Assembly (NCBI GenBank): GCA_018136815.1
Contig: CM030937.1
Coordinates: 5,102,632 to 5,166,631, forward strand
Reading direction: 5' to 3'
Length of the DNA stretch: 64,000 bases
From: Isochrysis galbana
Taxonomy: Eukaryota > Haptophyta > Isochrysidales > Isochrysidaceae
In this document: positions 1 to 10,640 of the stretch, in pieces
Layout of the letters: each line of letters starts with the position of its first letter
How positions within the stretch are numbered: position 1 is the stretch's first letter
Program-made: the position numbers and the translations under genes
The notes under the pieces: model-generated
What the model saw: the letters and a program-made list of their open reading frames with translations, nothing else
Databases searched by the model: none
What the model was told of the DNA's origin: nothing

Positions 1-2477
1 TTGCAACAGCGAGAGTCATTCGATCTGCTTGCCTTGTGCGCTCCGTGAGGGCGTTCAAGATGAGGCTAGCCAGCTGACGTTCCCTCAGCCCCAATAGCTT
101 CTCGAGCTGTGCGCATTTTCCCAGCACCTCCGTCAGAGCTATCCTCGCCTGTAACGAAGGACGTGGAGGACGCTGGGCGTGGAGAACGCTGTGCACAAGC
201 ACGTGCGAGAATGGCAACAAATGAGCAATCGCGCGCTGGAACAACACGGGCTACCAGCGACGCACCTGATCTCCTGGATCGGAAGGCTGGTTGTTTACCG
301 CCACTACTTGAGCACGCTGCTCTTTCAGCTTCTCATAGGCGGTTATCAGCTCGCTGGCCATGATGGCTGCTGCCTCCGTCAGGCGCGCCTCATCTAGCGC
401 GGTGTTTAGAGCTTGACTTTGCTGGCCCAACCGCTCCTTAATCCTTTCCGAAAATACCCCGGCCAACTCAAGTTCCACAGACCGTGCGCGCCGCAAACGG
501 ATTTCGTAGCAAGCCACGCGCATCCTGAGCTGCTGGATGAGCTGCAGCACGTTCTTGCCCTGGTCGACCTCGGAGGAAGGTGAGGGTGTTGTCTCCGCAC
601 TAGTGTCGCCACCTACTCGCCAGATATGCAGGGGAGGAGGTCATTGATCGAGGTGAAGGTTCCATTGGAGCTTGTGACGCTGGCCAGTGGTGCGCACCCT
701 CTGACTCTTTTGGGGAAGGGCTCTCCGTCGCCATAACATTCTCAAGGGTACTCATTTGGTTGGCTGCGATGGGCCGGAGCGCAGATTTTGCCACTGCTCG
801 TAGGAGCCGATCCTCCTGGCTCCATCGTTGGCGCGTCGGCTGCTCGGCGCTCGTGCTGCTTCGTTTCAGGGCCCTCAGCTTGTCTCCCACGCGCTGCAGC
901 TTTGGGGTAGAAGTGACGATGCTCGACACGTCCGATTCAATCCAAGAGTCCTCTTCGATGAGCTTTGTCAAATACTCCATGTGATGCTTCGAGAGTACAA
1001 CACAGCCCTTCTCGGTGTGTATCTGTGGCCGACGCTCGCTGGCGAAACAGCTCTCGCTACAACTGAATGCGTCGCTCTTCCCCTCGACAGCCTCTACAGC
1101 CTCTCGCATCGGCTTGCCATCCGGAGCACGCCGCCTCCTCGCATCGACATCTCGCATCGACACCTCCTCAGCCCTATGCGCCTCGAGGCGGCTCCCAGTG
1201 TTCTCCTCGTGTGGTGTGTCCCGGGGTCCGCTCGTGCACCACTCCAGTGCGCCGTGCGCACCTAGAGGACTTGAGGCTTGATCCATCATCAATGCGAGCT
1301 CCTGCACAGCAATGCCCATTTCATCCGAAACATGCATGAAGCGCTCGACAGCAACTGCCCGCTCGGTCTCGCAATGGGCAAGCTCGGCCCGCAGTATCTC
1401 CTGAAGACATGGGCGAGGCATGCACTGGGTCGTAAGGCGGCCATGTGGTTTTTTGAAAGAGTTGCAACTGGCGCTTCGTTTGCAAGAGCAAGCATAATTA
1501 CTCCCGCATCCCCTCGACTCGCCGCGAGAGTTGGGATCCCCCACGAGCGCACACAGGTCATCACGGCACAAGCTGATCGAGCCCCGGAGAGTTGCAGCCG
1601 CTCGCTGTTAACTCACCTCATGAATAGCAGCTTGCTTGTTAGCCTCTGAACCTCTCCTCGCCGACAATTTTCGCGTTGGCCGCCCTTCTTCCAACGCCAT
1701 CTTCGACGCTCCAACTGTAGGGCCTCTCTTGATTGGCTTCTGCACGTGCGTGCTTTGTTCGTCCTCTTTCAATGTCAGCACCTCGTTGCCGGCGCCGTGC
1801 ACCGCTTCCTTCAACGCCCCTTCCATGTACCTTGCCCTGATCGGGCTCCTGGCTTCCTTGTGCCTCTCGATGGTTGAGTCGTGCGAGGGTAACGGCTGAT
1901 TCAACCTGTGCTCTGCCGTCTCGAGGCGATGCTTGACCACCTCAAGCTGCATCTGAAGCTCGTAATTACTTTGTTGGAGCCTAAGCTTTTCTGCCCTCGC
2001 TTCGGCCATCTGATGTGCCACCTCGCTATTGTACTTTGCGATGAGTTCGCCCGAGTGCCGCTCCAATGCGTCCTTGATAGCAAACTCCTTCTCCACGAGC
2101 GCATGCTTCTTCATCACAGCGGTGGATCGGCGCTGAGTATCGAGTGCCGCAGCGAGCTGAGCCTCGCGCTGGCCCGCCGTGAGCTTCGTGAGCTCGGCCT
2201 TCTCGCCCTCGATATCGCTGGCAAGCCGCTGCGCGGAACGCTGCACTCTCTCGGAAAGCTGGCCGGCCAGCGTCTCCAGCTGCTGTTGTAGGCTATGCCT
2301 CCGCTCGCGCATGGCGGCGAGGAGGGAGGGTGAGCGCTCAGCCACGCTCGAGCATTTATAAAGCAGCACCGCGTCCTCCTCATCGATCAGCGAGAGGAGA
2401 GAGCTGACGAGCTCCGATCGCTCGAGCAGCCGAAAGCCGCAGCCCTCCCGCCCTTCTCCCCCTGGCGTACCGCTCAT
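1..2477 (-). CDS. Coiled-coil protein, four exons seen, C-terminus outside window
   Basis: The minus-strand gene starts at 2477 (MSGTPGG), just inside a CT tract on the sense strand. I infer exons 2477-1617, 1400-698, 612-266 and 148-1 (partial). The donors are GTGAGT, GTGCGC and GTGCGT; each acceptor ends in AG after a pyrimidine-rich stretch (cttcgttacag before exon 4). Phase is kept at every join (861 nt; 703+347 nt; then phase 0), and at least 686 residues are encoded. The protein is rich in E, K, R, Q, L and A with heptad-like stretches (KHALVEKEFAIKDALERHS; QLASLILNALTERTRQADR), so long coiled coils are likely. There is no membrane segment or catalytic motif. It could be a centriolar or axonemal scaffold, but no family is recognised. 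The splice structure is stronger than any functional guess. Confidence 0.72.
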
Positions 2478-3349
2478 GAGAGAGAGAGAGAGGAGGGAGA
2501 GAGAGGGAGGGAGGGAGGGAGGGAGGGAGGGAGAGAAGGAGAGAAGGAGGGAGGTGGAGGATGGTGCAACGGCGCCTCTGCTCTTCCCTTCCCTCTCGCG
2601 CGTGCGTGCAGGCTTTGAGAGGGCCGATAGGAGGCACGTCCTCCCCCCTTCCACGACCCCCTTGCCCGCTGCCCTCTCGACCCCGCCGGAGCCGGACGAC
2701 TGCTCCCCCCCCCTCCCCTTCCTCTCCTCTCCCCACTTCTCTCTACTCTAGAGGCTACCGCTTCATAGAAAAGCCCCATTTCCATTTCTATGTGAGGTTT
2801 AATAGTAACCCCCGTTCACACCGCGTCAGAGCTCTAGACTTCTCTCGCGGCTTTCGCTCTCTCGCTGGCGCCCGCGGCGCCGCTTCGCGGGCCACCCTGC
2901 CAGCGAGTGAGCCCTCTCCTTCGGAGAGCAGGCCACGCACGGCCGCACCGCCAGCGCCCCTCAAGCGCCGGCTCCGCTCCCGGCTGCGTTATGCCGCGTG
3001 GTGCCTCGGCAGCTCGACCAGCTCGCCGTGATGCCACCACACTGCTCACTGTTCTCCCCTCTCAGGAGGAGGAGGGTGGCCATGGGGACTCCGAGCAAGG
3101 GTATCCTCCTGGTGGAGGGGGGGAGGAAGGTTCTGGTACGTCCGAGTCAGATGCCGGCACTTCCCCCGAGCCGGCACCCGGACCCCTACCGGACCCGTCC
3201 GCCATCTCCGATGCTTGAAGTCGCGTGTCGCGTTCCGTCAAAAGAGGGCCAGGCTATTTGTTTTCTTTTTGGTTATTATTATTACAATTACAACTCTAAC
3301 GTTATTATTACAAAGCTAATCACGCTCCCCCACTCCCAAACACCCCCAG
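2478..3349. other. Intergenic: GA tract and short dispersed motif
   Basis: A purine-rich tract (GA then GGGA repeats, about 2479-2560) lies directly upstream of the minus-strand coiled-coil gene. The rest is GC-rich with chance ORFs only. A 24-bp stretch at about 3228-3251 (gcgttccgtcaaaagagggc core) recurs near 63942-63966. No gene is seen. Confidence 0.5.
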
Positions 3350-3916
3350 CTACGCGGGCTGAGTTTTCATCTTCTTCGTCTTTTTCTCACATCCCTCTTC
3401 CTCGTCGTTCTGCTGGCAGGCGACGATATCGCTTGGCTGATCTTGGGTGGCGAGATCCGTGATGCGTGCGAGGACGGCCTTCTTGTCCTGCATGTAGAGT
3501 TTGCCAGCTGCTCGGCGCACTTGCACCATGGGATCCGCTTCAGCGTACGCGACCGCCGTGATGTATTCCATGCAGAGGTACGCGACGGCGGCTTGCTCTC
3601 CAATGCAGCTGGTCTTGGGGACTGGGATCTTGTCGTACTCGTCAGAGTAGTCGCCGACGAGCATGAGGGTTGCCTTGCACCAACGGCCCATGTATGGCTC
3701 GATGAGTGCCCACATCGACGGGTAGCGTTCCTTGGCCAGATCCACGCGAAAGTCTCCACATCCACGGCCCATGCCAGAGGCTGTGACGAGCAGCATCGCC
3801 ATGGCGCCGCTCATGCCCTCCTCCATGTGTTCGCAGAACTTGAAGGCTGGGGCGCGGATCTCCTCGTATGTGCGGTGACCGAGTCGCTTGGCGATGAAGA
3901 CAAAGTACTGGCCCAT
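3350..3916 (-). CDS. Conserved-looking unknown protein starting MGQYF
   Basis: An open frame of 188 codons from ATG 3916, which follows a pyrimidine tract and a possible 3' splice site (cttcccccacaag) some 15 bases upstream, so an untranslated first exon is possible. The sequence looks like a folded domain: MGQYFVFIAKRLG, then a small-residue helix (GAMAMLLVTASGMGRG), CGDF, a tryptophan-containing helix, and LMLVGDYSDEYD. The tail is charged and lysine-rich (EEGCEKKTKKMK), possibly a nuclear or RNA-binding tail. I do not recognise an established family. The MGQYF start and VGDY motif recall a poorly described algal family of small unknown proteins, but that is memory-level inference. There is no signal peptide or clear membrane helix. 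Confidence 0.55.
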   Translation of the reverse strand: MGQYFVFIAKRLGHRTYEEIRAPAFKFCEHMEEGMSGAMAMLLVTASGMGRGCGDFRVDLAKERYPSMWALIEPYMGRWCKATLMLVGDYSDEYDKIPVPKTSCIGEQAAVAYLCMEYITAVAYAEADPMVQVRRAAGKLYMQDKKAVLARITDLATQDQPSDIVACQQNDEEEGCEKKTKKMKTQPA

Positions 3917-4178
3917 GGTGAAGGAGCGAGGCTTGTGGGGGAAGAGGAGAGTGGGGTGTAGGTGGTGGATGTCTGGGAGGAAGACTCTGGATGTTCGCCA
4001 GATGCGTGTGCACGCCGTGCGCATGATGAGTGGCAATCACACGCGCGGGGATCCCGTGCGTGGAAAGTTTCGTCCAAGCGCACGCCGTGAACCCCCCCCG
4101 CGGGGACTCCGTGCGTGCGCATGGAAGTTTCCGCACGCTTCACGTTCGCCGGCGCGCACCGTGGACACGCGCATTCCC
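3917..4178. repeat. Imprecise direct repeats (CGCACGCCGTG / GGAAAGTTTC / GGAAGTTTCC)
   Basis: Between 4005 and 4145 the sequence repeats variants of 'cgtgcgtg..ggaagttt' and 'cgcacgccgtg' at about 35-60 bp spacing. It looks like a decayed short tandem repeat. No coding sequence was assigned. Confidence 0.35.
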
Positions 4179-4505
4179 CTACCTGCGGACGCGTTGCTCC
4201 GCGTCCTCGCAGGCGCGCAGGCGGCTAAGCACCTGTGCGATCTTCGGGATCACCTGGCGGAGACCCTCGCGTACCTCTTCATGGGGCGTCAAGACTCGGC
4301 GACGCTCCTGGCGAGCTCCGACTTCGGCATAGACTCGGGTTTTATGTGGCTGCGCCTGACCGAGAAGCAGCGCAAACATCACGGGGTTCGGCGTATAGTT
4401 CGCATTCCAGTTAACCCGCGAGCGACTCACGGCGTGCCCTCGCAGCCTCGTCTTGGTCTTGGTCTTGTCGTGCGTCTGCCCTTTGCCCATGGCCTCGCGC
4501 TCCAT
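4179..4505 (-). CDS. Possible small basic protein or first exon
   Basis: A minus-strand frame of 108 codons. The likely start is the second methionine (MGKGQTHDKTKTKTRLRG). The N-terminus is strongly basic, then comes NYTPNPVMFALLLGQAQP and an amphipathic helix (VREGLRQVIPKIAQVLSRL). Near the end CGCAG|GTAGGG resembles a 5' splice site, so this could be a first exon, but I could not join it in frame to the MGQYF gene downstream. No family is recognised and the composition could be chance in GC-rich DNA. Confidence 0.28.
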   Translation of the reverse strand: MEREAMGKGQTHDKTKTKTRLRGHAVSRSRVNWNANYTPNPVMFALLLGQAQPHKTRVYAEVGARQERRRVLTPHEEVREGLRQVIPKIAQVLSRLRACEDAEQRVRR

Positions 4506-6741
4506 CTAGGAGCGCCGCCCACACTGGAGGCGCGGTGCGGCGGGCAGCTGCCGAGGCGCCTCGGCACGATTGGCTGCGTCCTCCTCCTCCTCATTGCGCG
4601 CGCCTCGCGCGCGCGAGGCACGGTCGGGGTTAGGGTTGAACATGGGGATTGAGGAGAGGGAGGAGGGGGGGGAGCGGGAGCGCGCAGCCGGAGAAGAGGG
4701 AGGAGCGTCGCAGCGTCGCGCAAGTGGCGCAGGGGGAGGTCCCCCCCACCGGTATCAATGTTTTTGGACTGTTTTTGGCTGTGTTTCTATGAAAGCCAAA
4801 AACAGCCTGTTTTTGCTGTGTTTGGAAACCTTCTGGCTGTGTTTCCCACCTAGGACAAGCACGCGAAACCAGGACCAGGAGCTGCTTGCACCAGCCCCGC
4901 CGCCTCCCTCCGGCCGGCTCAGAAGTCACAAGCACACAAGCACTCACATCACTCTCCGCGCTCTCCCCACCGAGCTGAGCCCTGAGCCTCCACACGCACA
5001 GAATTGCGCCCCCTCGAAGCTGTACACACTCCCTCTTCTTGCACACCCCTCTCTTCAGATTATTCCCACAAGCACACATCATGAAACCACTCCACGGACA
5101 ACGGACATGGCACAATCCCACACGAACATGTCGTTTTTGACATACGAATACGAATACGAAATACGAAGCCCGCCATGCTCGCTGTCGCTATCGCTGGATC
5201 AACTCTGGGACGTTGAGAAGCACCGAGCCCTTCACTCAGGCAGCCGCGGCGGCGACGTAGCGGGGACAAGGGGGTACAGCAGCTGCGAGGTGGGGCGGGA
5301 GATATGAACTAGGCGGGCGGTGGGGGGGGGGGGCGAGCAGGAGGGCAGGAGGAGGGGGTGGAAGGTTCTAATTGGAGATCCGCCCCAGATCTGATGAGGG
5401 GTGAGGGGGACAGCGTGCGGGGGCCGCCTGGGGGGGGAGGGGAGATCATGGGAGGTGCGGAGAAGATAGGAGTAGCGCTCGGCGTGCTGCTGCTGCTGCT
5501 ATGTTACCGAATTTCTTGGACTTGTTGAATTTTTGTGCCGCTCGCACAGGATCTGGCGCGCCTTGACCGATATCTGGTGACGAGTGACAGGCTCATGGCT
5601 CATGGGCGTCAGCGCAGCCCAACCAACACCAACACCCAATGCGTCCGCCGTATCCGGTAGAAGCTTCACTCTTGGGGAGGAGTCGCGAACTGCTATGCCT
5701 ACCCCACTCGCCGGGTTCCGGGGTGGTCCTACGTCGCAACGGCAAATTCGCCAGAAGAACAGAAAGATAAAATCAGATAAACAGAGAAGAAACAAACGGG
5801 AGTGGGGGGCCCTTCCGCATACGGTACGGCGTCATCGGGCCGGCGCAGTGAAACCCCCTCGCGGCCAGCAAGCCTCTTGAGAAACCTCGTTTTCCTCGCG
5901 GTTCGCACGGGTTTAATCCGTGCTCTGGTAAGTGAAACCTCCGCAGTGAATGAAACCTCAGTGAAACCCCCGCAAAATCCCTGCATTGAGCATCGCATCC
6001 GCTTTGAGTCCAACAGATACTCTGGATTCGACCGAACCTTTCACTCGGGGGTAAAAACACTTCCATGGTCGACAATCGGTCCCGTTAGCGAGCACCCAGA
6101 CCGTTCGAGACGATTCGTGGCTTGTCTCTCAACGGCGAGAGTGTCCAGATCTTCGAAGCCGTTCCATCTCCTCCTCCCAAACGTCTGCGGACAGCTCGCA
6201 CTCTCTCTCTCTCGCCCAGCGCCCAGCGGTTGCTCGTCCCTAAGAGCTCCCCTCTCCTCCGCCGTTTCAAGCAGTTTGGCGAGTCGAAAAACACGAGAGG
6301 AGGCCGTCGAGATTGCGTGGGACCTTGCGTCCACCTTCATCTCCGCCCACCTCCCCTCCTCGGTGCCAGGCGGCCGCCTCCCTCTCTCTTCCCCTCCCCC
6401 GCCCCTCTGAGGAATCCCAAGATGAGCATACTCCATAGTGTATACCACCATCGCCTTCCGGTGCCCGGCCAACGACCTCCCAGTGAGATCTTATGTCTTT
6501 GCCGAAACAGATCGCGATCTCGGTGCGATCCCCCCTGCCCTCCGGCGCGAGCTTCCAGCATACGATCGACCTCGGGCGATGCCAGTGAGAGAAGGGGAGA
6601 TAAGACTATGTGATGAGGCGAGGAAACCGTCCCACCAATGGGGCGCGAGAGGGAGACAGGGGAGGATCGGAGATTCTGGAAGGGACCCGCCTGCTGAAGG
6701 GGGGGGGGCCGAGCATCGGGGGAGGTTGCGTTTCGCTCGGA
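4506..6741. other. Intergenic, gene-free; small repeats
   Basis: No credible gene was found. About 4766-4850 carries a 'ctgtttttggctgtgttt' motif repeated and partly inverted; a related stretch is at about 45150-45310. The stretch 5300-5480 is G-rich. Between 5845 and 5970 the string gtgaaacc (or tgaaacc) recurs four or five times. About 6180-6420 is CT-rich. Confidence 0.4.
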
Positions 6742-6742
6742 G

Positions 6743-6797
<55 letters not shown>

Positions 6798-6835
6798 AAG
6801 AGAGAGATGGGGGGGGGGGGGGGGAGGGGGGTGAA
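6742..6835. repeat. (GA)n microsatellite followed by poly-G run
   Basis: About 50 bases of uninterrupted GA dinucleotide are followed, after a short spacer, by a run of G. It lies roughly 100-200 bp upstream of the TrmO-like start and probably belongs to the promoter or 5' UTR. Chance ORFs through it encode only RERERE and are not genes. Confidence 0.85.
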
Positions 6836-6926
6836 CGCCGGCTTTTCTCCGCCCCCCCTCCCCCCCCCTCCCCCGTCCCCACTCTCCCCATCTCTTGTCC
6901 TCTTGCCTGGCGTAAGGGGAGTAGCA

Positions 6927-7994
6927 ATGCGGGTGCCCAATCTCCCCCTCTCGCGAGGCGGCTCAATGGACGAGATCTCCCTGCTGCGCACTGCGCTTGA
7001 GGAGGCGAACGGGCGGTTGAGTGCGATGCAACGCGAGCTGGGCGACCTCAGGAGTCGCACTCGCGAACTCGCTGAGTCCTCCTCCTACGAATCGGCCCTG
7101 AGCAAAGCGAGATCTGAGGTGGCGGCCACCAACTCCGACTCGAGCCGCTCCTCGCAGGCAGACGAGCTGCATGTCTCGCCGATTGGGTTCGTCGAGTCCG
7201 GGTTTGTGCAGAAGAACGGCACGCCGCGACAAGCCGGCCTCGTGCCCGCGGCACCAGCTAAGCTCAGAATCAACTGGGGATCCAACCCAGAGCACACGCT
7301 GCAAGGTCTCGAGGGCTTCTCGCATGTGTGGCTGCTGTGGGTCTTCGACAAGAATGCGGGGGGGGCGGTGAAGGCCAAGGTGCGCCCACCGCGCGGCGGT
7401 GGCCTCACCACCGGAGTCTTTGCGTGCCGCACACCCCACCGGCCCAACCCGATTGGCCTCTCGCTCGTGACTCTTCGCTCGGTGATGGACGACACCATCT
7501 ACTTCGACGGCGGCGACCTTTGCGACGGGACACCCGTGATCGACATCAAGCCCTATATCCCCTTTGCCGACGCGCCAAGCTCAGAAGACGTTCGCGTTCC
7601 GAATTGGGTGGGCAAAGGGAACGCGGAGCAGACCGACGTGCCGGCGTCCGCACGGGACACCGAGGCTGGAGACTGCCATGTGGTCTTCACACCCGAGGCG
7701 AGGGAATCCCTCCGCCTGATATGCTGTGCCCCCGACTGGGCCATCGAGTCGCACGCGCGCCGATCAAACAGCAGGCCGCCGGCACTTAGATTTTTCCGGA
7801 ATGATCCGGCGCGCGCCGAGCAGGCCTTCCGGCAGGCGCTCGCCGCCGACCCACGCTCCATCTACAGGAAACAGAAGTGCCCCGATCAGACCTACTACAT
7901 TGACATTGACGGCATCGATGCTGTCTGCTCCTTCGATGGAAACACCGTGAAGGTGCAGCAGATCCGACTGATGTCCGATTGCGACGCACGATGA
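6927..7994 (+). CDS. tRNA N6-methyladenosine methyltransferase, TrmO/TsaA family
   Basis: TrmO/TRMO enzymes methylate N6 of t6A37 in certain tRNAs using S-adenosylmethionine; that is family knowledge. The frame ends at TGA 7992-7994. Starts at 6927 (MRVPNLPLSRGG) and 6966 (MDEISLL) are both in frame, giving about 355 or 342 residues. A short coiled coil (LRTALEEANGRLSAMQREL) comes first, then the TsaA-like barrel: SPIGFVESGF, GTPRQAGLVP, LEGFSHVWLLWVFDKN, the signature TGVFACRTPHRPNPIGLS, and DGTPVIDIKPYIPFADAP. A C-terminal extension (ARAEQAFRQALAADPRSIYR) matches the usual C-terminal domain of longer eukaryotic and bacterial members. The enzyme looks intact and intronless. Upstream are GA and CT tracts; there is no close neighbour. 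The N-terminal coiled coil resembles that of animal TRMO. Confidence 0.93.
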   Translation: MRVPNLPLSRGGSMDEISLLRTALEEANGRLSAMQRELGDLRSRTRELAESSSYESALSKARSEVAATNSDSSRSSQADELHVSPIGFVESGFVQKNGTPRQAGLVPAAPAKLRINWGSNPEHTLQGLEGFSHVWLLWVFDKNAGGAVKAKVRPPRGGGLTTGVFACRTPHRPNPIGLSLVTLRSVMDDTIYFDGGDLCDGTPVIDIKPYIPFADAPSSEDVRVPNWVGKGNAEQTDVPASARDTEAGDCHVVFTPEARESLRLICCAPDWAIESHARRSNSRPPALRFFRNDPARAEQAFRQALAADPRSIYRKQKCPDQTYYIDIDGIDAVCSFDGNTVKVQQIRLMSDCDAR

Positions 7995-9093
7995 GCGGCT
8001 TCCACCTCGTCCGGCAGCTTCTCCCTCGACAGGGCCTCTCACCTAAATGCTGCAGCTCTCCTAGAGTAACGCAGACGGTGTGCGGGAACCGATCATCTAG
8101 CCGAGAACGCTGGCTGCAACTAGCCTCACGCGGTCGTGGTTCATAAGTTCGAGGTGGACACAATTGGTTTTGCTCCAACGACGACGACCACGTCCGTCTG
8201 TCCATCTCAATGCCGCCGCTGATTGCTCAGCCCTCTCGACATCGACCGGCTGGCCGCCTTGGTCGCTACCCAACGAATGGCAGATGCTCGGTGTTTGCGT
8301 TTCGACGAATTTTATCTTCACACGTATAGTAATGACATTGTGACCCACTCCTCTGGGGCCCGATGTTCCAGGCGGCATCCAGAAGAAGAATATCTGTGGA
8401 TTCCAACGGACTCGGACGTGTGCAGCCAGCTGCACTGTCCCATTGAGCCAGCATGCTGCTGGTTAGCTAAATATGACGCGTGCTTCGTCAGGCACGGACT
8501 CGATTCGTAGGGACAGGGATCGCAACATGCGGCCGTTTGGTCGTCTTGCATATCACTGGGAGAGCGATATGCTCTGTGTGCTTGCTCGTTGCATACTTGG
8601 CGTGTGTGTTGTCTCTCGGCCGAAATGTATGCGAGTAATGATGACAACACTTCCTGAACTTGGAGCTGGACGCCAACGGAACACCCGACTTAGGGCCGGC
8701 GCGGACGTTCGAGGGCTTATTTCTGCCACATTCGTTGGTGGTGCGTCGTTCCATGCGTGCATACACGTGCGGCCTACTCATCCTCTTCCTTTTTGGTGTT
8801 CTTGCCCTCGTTCTTGTCTTCTCGTTGCTTCTCGTCTTTTCGTTCATACCTTCCTTGTTGCCATGTGTTTGGGCCGCCTCGCGCTTGGGGCCTCTTGCTG
8901 TGTGTGTCCCTGTGCTTCTCTGTCGCCCGTGCCTCTCTTCTGTCTTCACGTAACATCCCCACGTATGTTCATCTATCCTTAGCCTCGTGCGTCGTCTTGT
9001 TGATGGTTGACGCTTGCCTTTTGCAGCTCATCGGATTCCTTTTTGATTTGATCGGGTTCGTATGGTTTCATATTCCGAATGGCAGCATACCTT
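7995..9093. other. Intergenic, no gene seen
   Basis: Several 60-170-codon frames overlap on both strands but none has domain-like composition. About 8760-8960 is unusually T/C-rich and reads as hydrophobic low-complexity sequence. No repeat or RNA gene is recognised. Confidence 0.4.
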
Positions 9094-10356
9094 ATAAAAA
9101 ACCTCTGAAGATTCTGGGCTACTCACCTACTATCGACTGGATCTCCCTTCGCTAATTACACCGCCCTTAACTTCCCTCCCTCCACCTCTTTCCCTGCCCC
9201 CGCTTCTTTCCTTTCTCTTCGGTTTCAGGGGTCCGGCCCTGGTACACTACCTAAGGCCTCGGTTCGGAGTGTGGGGGCCGGGCAGACCTTTTGGTGTCCC
9301 TCTTGGCACGCGTGCCCGCCCGGGTACGTGTTTGTGTTCCAGGTTCCGTCTGACTCGTGGCGTCCCTGGTGATCTGGTGATCTCTTTGCTTTCTGCTTTC
9401 TTGGCTCACTCGCCATCGTGACGTTGCTCCTTGTTCTCTTCGACAGCATGTGCAACTACGTTTATACTTGGTTGCTCCATGGGGGGGCACGAGCCCCCCC
9501 CCTCTCTCCACTCCTCCCCTGCCATGGGGGAGGAACCCCTCATCCTCCTGGCACGCCTGATGGCTTGCCAGGAGGCCACTGCCCTACTGACCCACTCCCT
9601 TCCCCACAGGATCGCCCCATTCGCCCATCCTGGCCCCTCGTGACCAGCCCATTGCTCCAACCCCCCCTCCCCCCCTGGTCGACAGGCAGACAGGTGCAGC
9701 GTGGGGGCCCTAGAGGCTCAGGAGCGCCAGCGAGGGGGAGGCAGGGGAGGCCAGGGCCCAGCCCCAGCCTCCTCTGCCCCCTGAGCTGGCCTCCAGGAGC
9801 CTCCAGGGGCCGCCAGAGGGCAGCTGGAGGCCTGCCGCAGGCGCGCCATCGCGCGTGCCGCAGGAGAGGGGAGAGAGCGCGCGGAGAAGGGGGTGGGCGG
9901 AGCGAGAGCTCCGCCCACCGAAAAATTGGTAAGTCCCGCTCCTGTTTACAGGATAAGTCGGGACAGAGTCGGCCGCCCACTCGGAGACACAGGAGGAAGG
10001 GGGGGAAAGATCACCGGGGGGGGGGCGGGCCACCGGACCATATCTAAGCCCTTCCCCTATCCCCCTAGTAGTGCACGGGGGGAGCCGCCTTATGGCGGGG
10101 GGAGAAGGGCCGGGGGAGTGGGGGTGTAGAAAGTATGCTACGTGCTACGTGTAGTAGGTAGTGGTTCCATTCGCCGCGAGTGCGGTAAGAATATTAGAAG
10201 TTTTTTTTTCTTCGACAGCATGTGCTATCCCCAGCTTGGCGGCTAGTTCCACTAGCTCCTCGCTGGGTCTGAGCCCACCCTTGTCGCTTACATTGAAAAT
10301 AGGTCTCAAGTCGCTTATCGCTTATGTCTATTCTTTTTGGGGGGGCTGTCCTCAAC
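9094..10356 (-). mobile_element. LINE 3' fragment interrupted by a SINE-like insertion
   Basis: A minus-strand non-LTR fragment. Its 3' end (reverse complement gtagcccagaatcttcagag then T-run) is at about 9094-9125, matching the 3' end of the LINE at 18145-18169. Its coding end lies at 10209-10356 and reads PSEELVELAAKLGIAHAVEE, the counterpart of PSTELIALASKLGAAHIIEC near 17.8 kb. The frame is cut exactly where the SINE-like element 9454-10208 is inserted. Removing that insert and one duplication copy rejoins the LINE frame through HAVEENKEQRHDGE. This is direct evidence of nesting, and the LINE is older than the insert. Confidence 0.7.
9437..10225 (+). mobile_element. SINE-like retroelement copy A with 17-bp target-site duplication
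   Basis: The element body is 9454-10208 (755 bp), flanked by perfect 17-bp direct repeats tcttcgacagcatgtgc at 9437-9453 and 10209-10225. It starts AACTACGTTTATACTTGGTTG, has an early (C)n/GAGCCCCCCCCTCTC segment, a GC-rich middle that resembles copy B (34449-35210) along its length, and ends GCGGTAAGAATATTAGAAG followed by a T-run. Variable long duplications and a T-rich 3' end are typical of target-primed reverse transcription. It has no plausible protein; frames are GC-driven. I infer a non-autonomous element moved by the LINE whose 3' tail it resembles. Confidence 0.82.
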
Positions 10357-10360
10357 TAAC

Positions 10361-10600
10361 AACTAAGTTTATACTTAGACGCGATGGAGCGCGCCGCCGC
10401 GGCTCCCCTCTCCTTCGGGCCCCCCGCCGAGGGCGCCCCCCCAGTGCCCATGGAGCGGCCGCTGTCGAAGCGGCCGCGTCCGCCCACTGAGGCCGAGCAG
10501 GTGCGTGCGACTCCATGCTCCTGCGCCGCACTACAGCCTCATGCTCCTGAAGATGCAGTGCGAGGAGATCGCGCGGGCATTGCAGACCTCTGTCCTCTGT
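10361..10600 (+). mobile_element. LINE 5' end fragment (MERAAA... leader ORF)
   Basis: It begins AACTAAGTTTATACTTAG and, after a short leader, opens a frame MERAAAAPLSFGPPAEG...PMERPLSKRPRPPTEAEQ. The same N-terminus appears at 16321, 32309 and 61033 with substitutions that keep the KRPR motif. The fragment stops about 200 bp in. It is read as a 5' remnant of the window's non-LTR element. Confidence 0.6.
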
Positions 10601-10640
10601 TGAGGCAGCTGCGCAGGCAGCTGCAGCACGCACGCCACTG

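Noticed and set aside
8473-8982. 169-codon ORF with hydrophobic C-terminus as a membrane protein
   Set aside because: Hydrophobicity comes from a T/C-rich tract; opposite and alternative frames are equally open.
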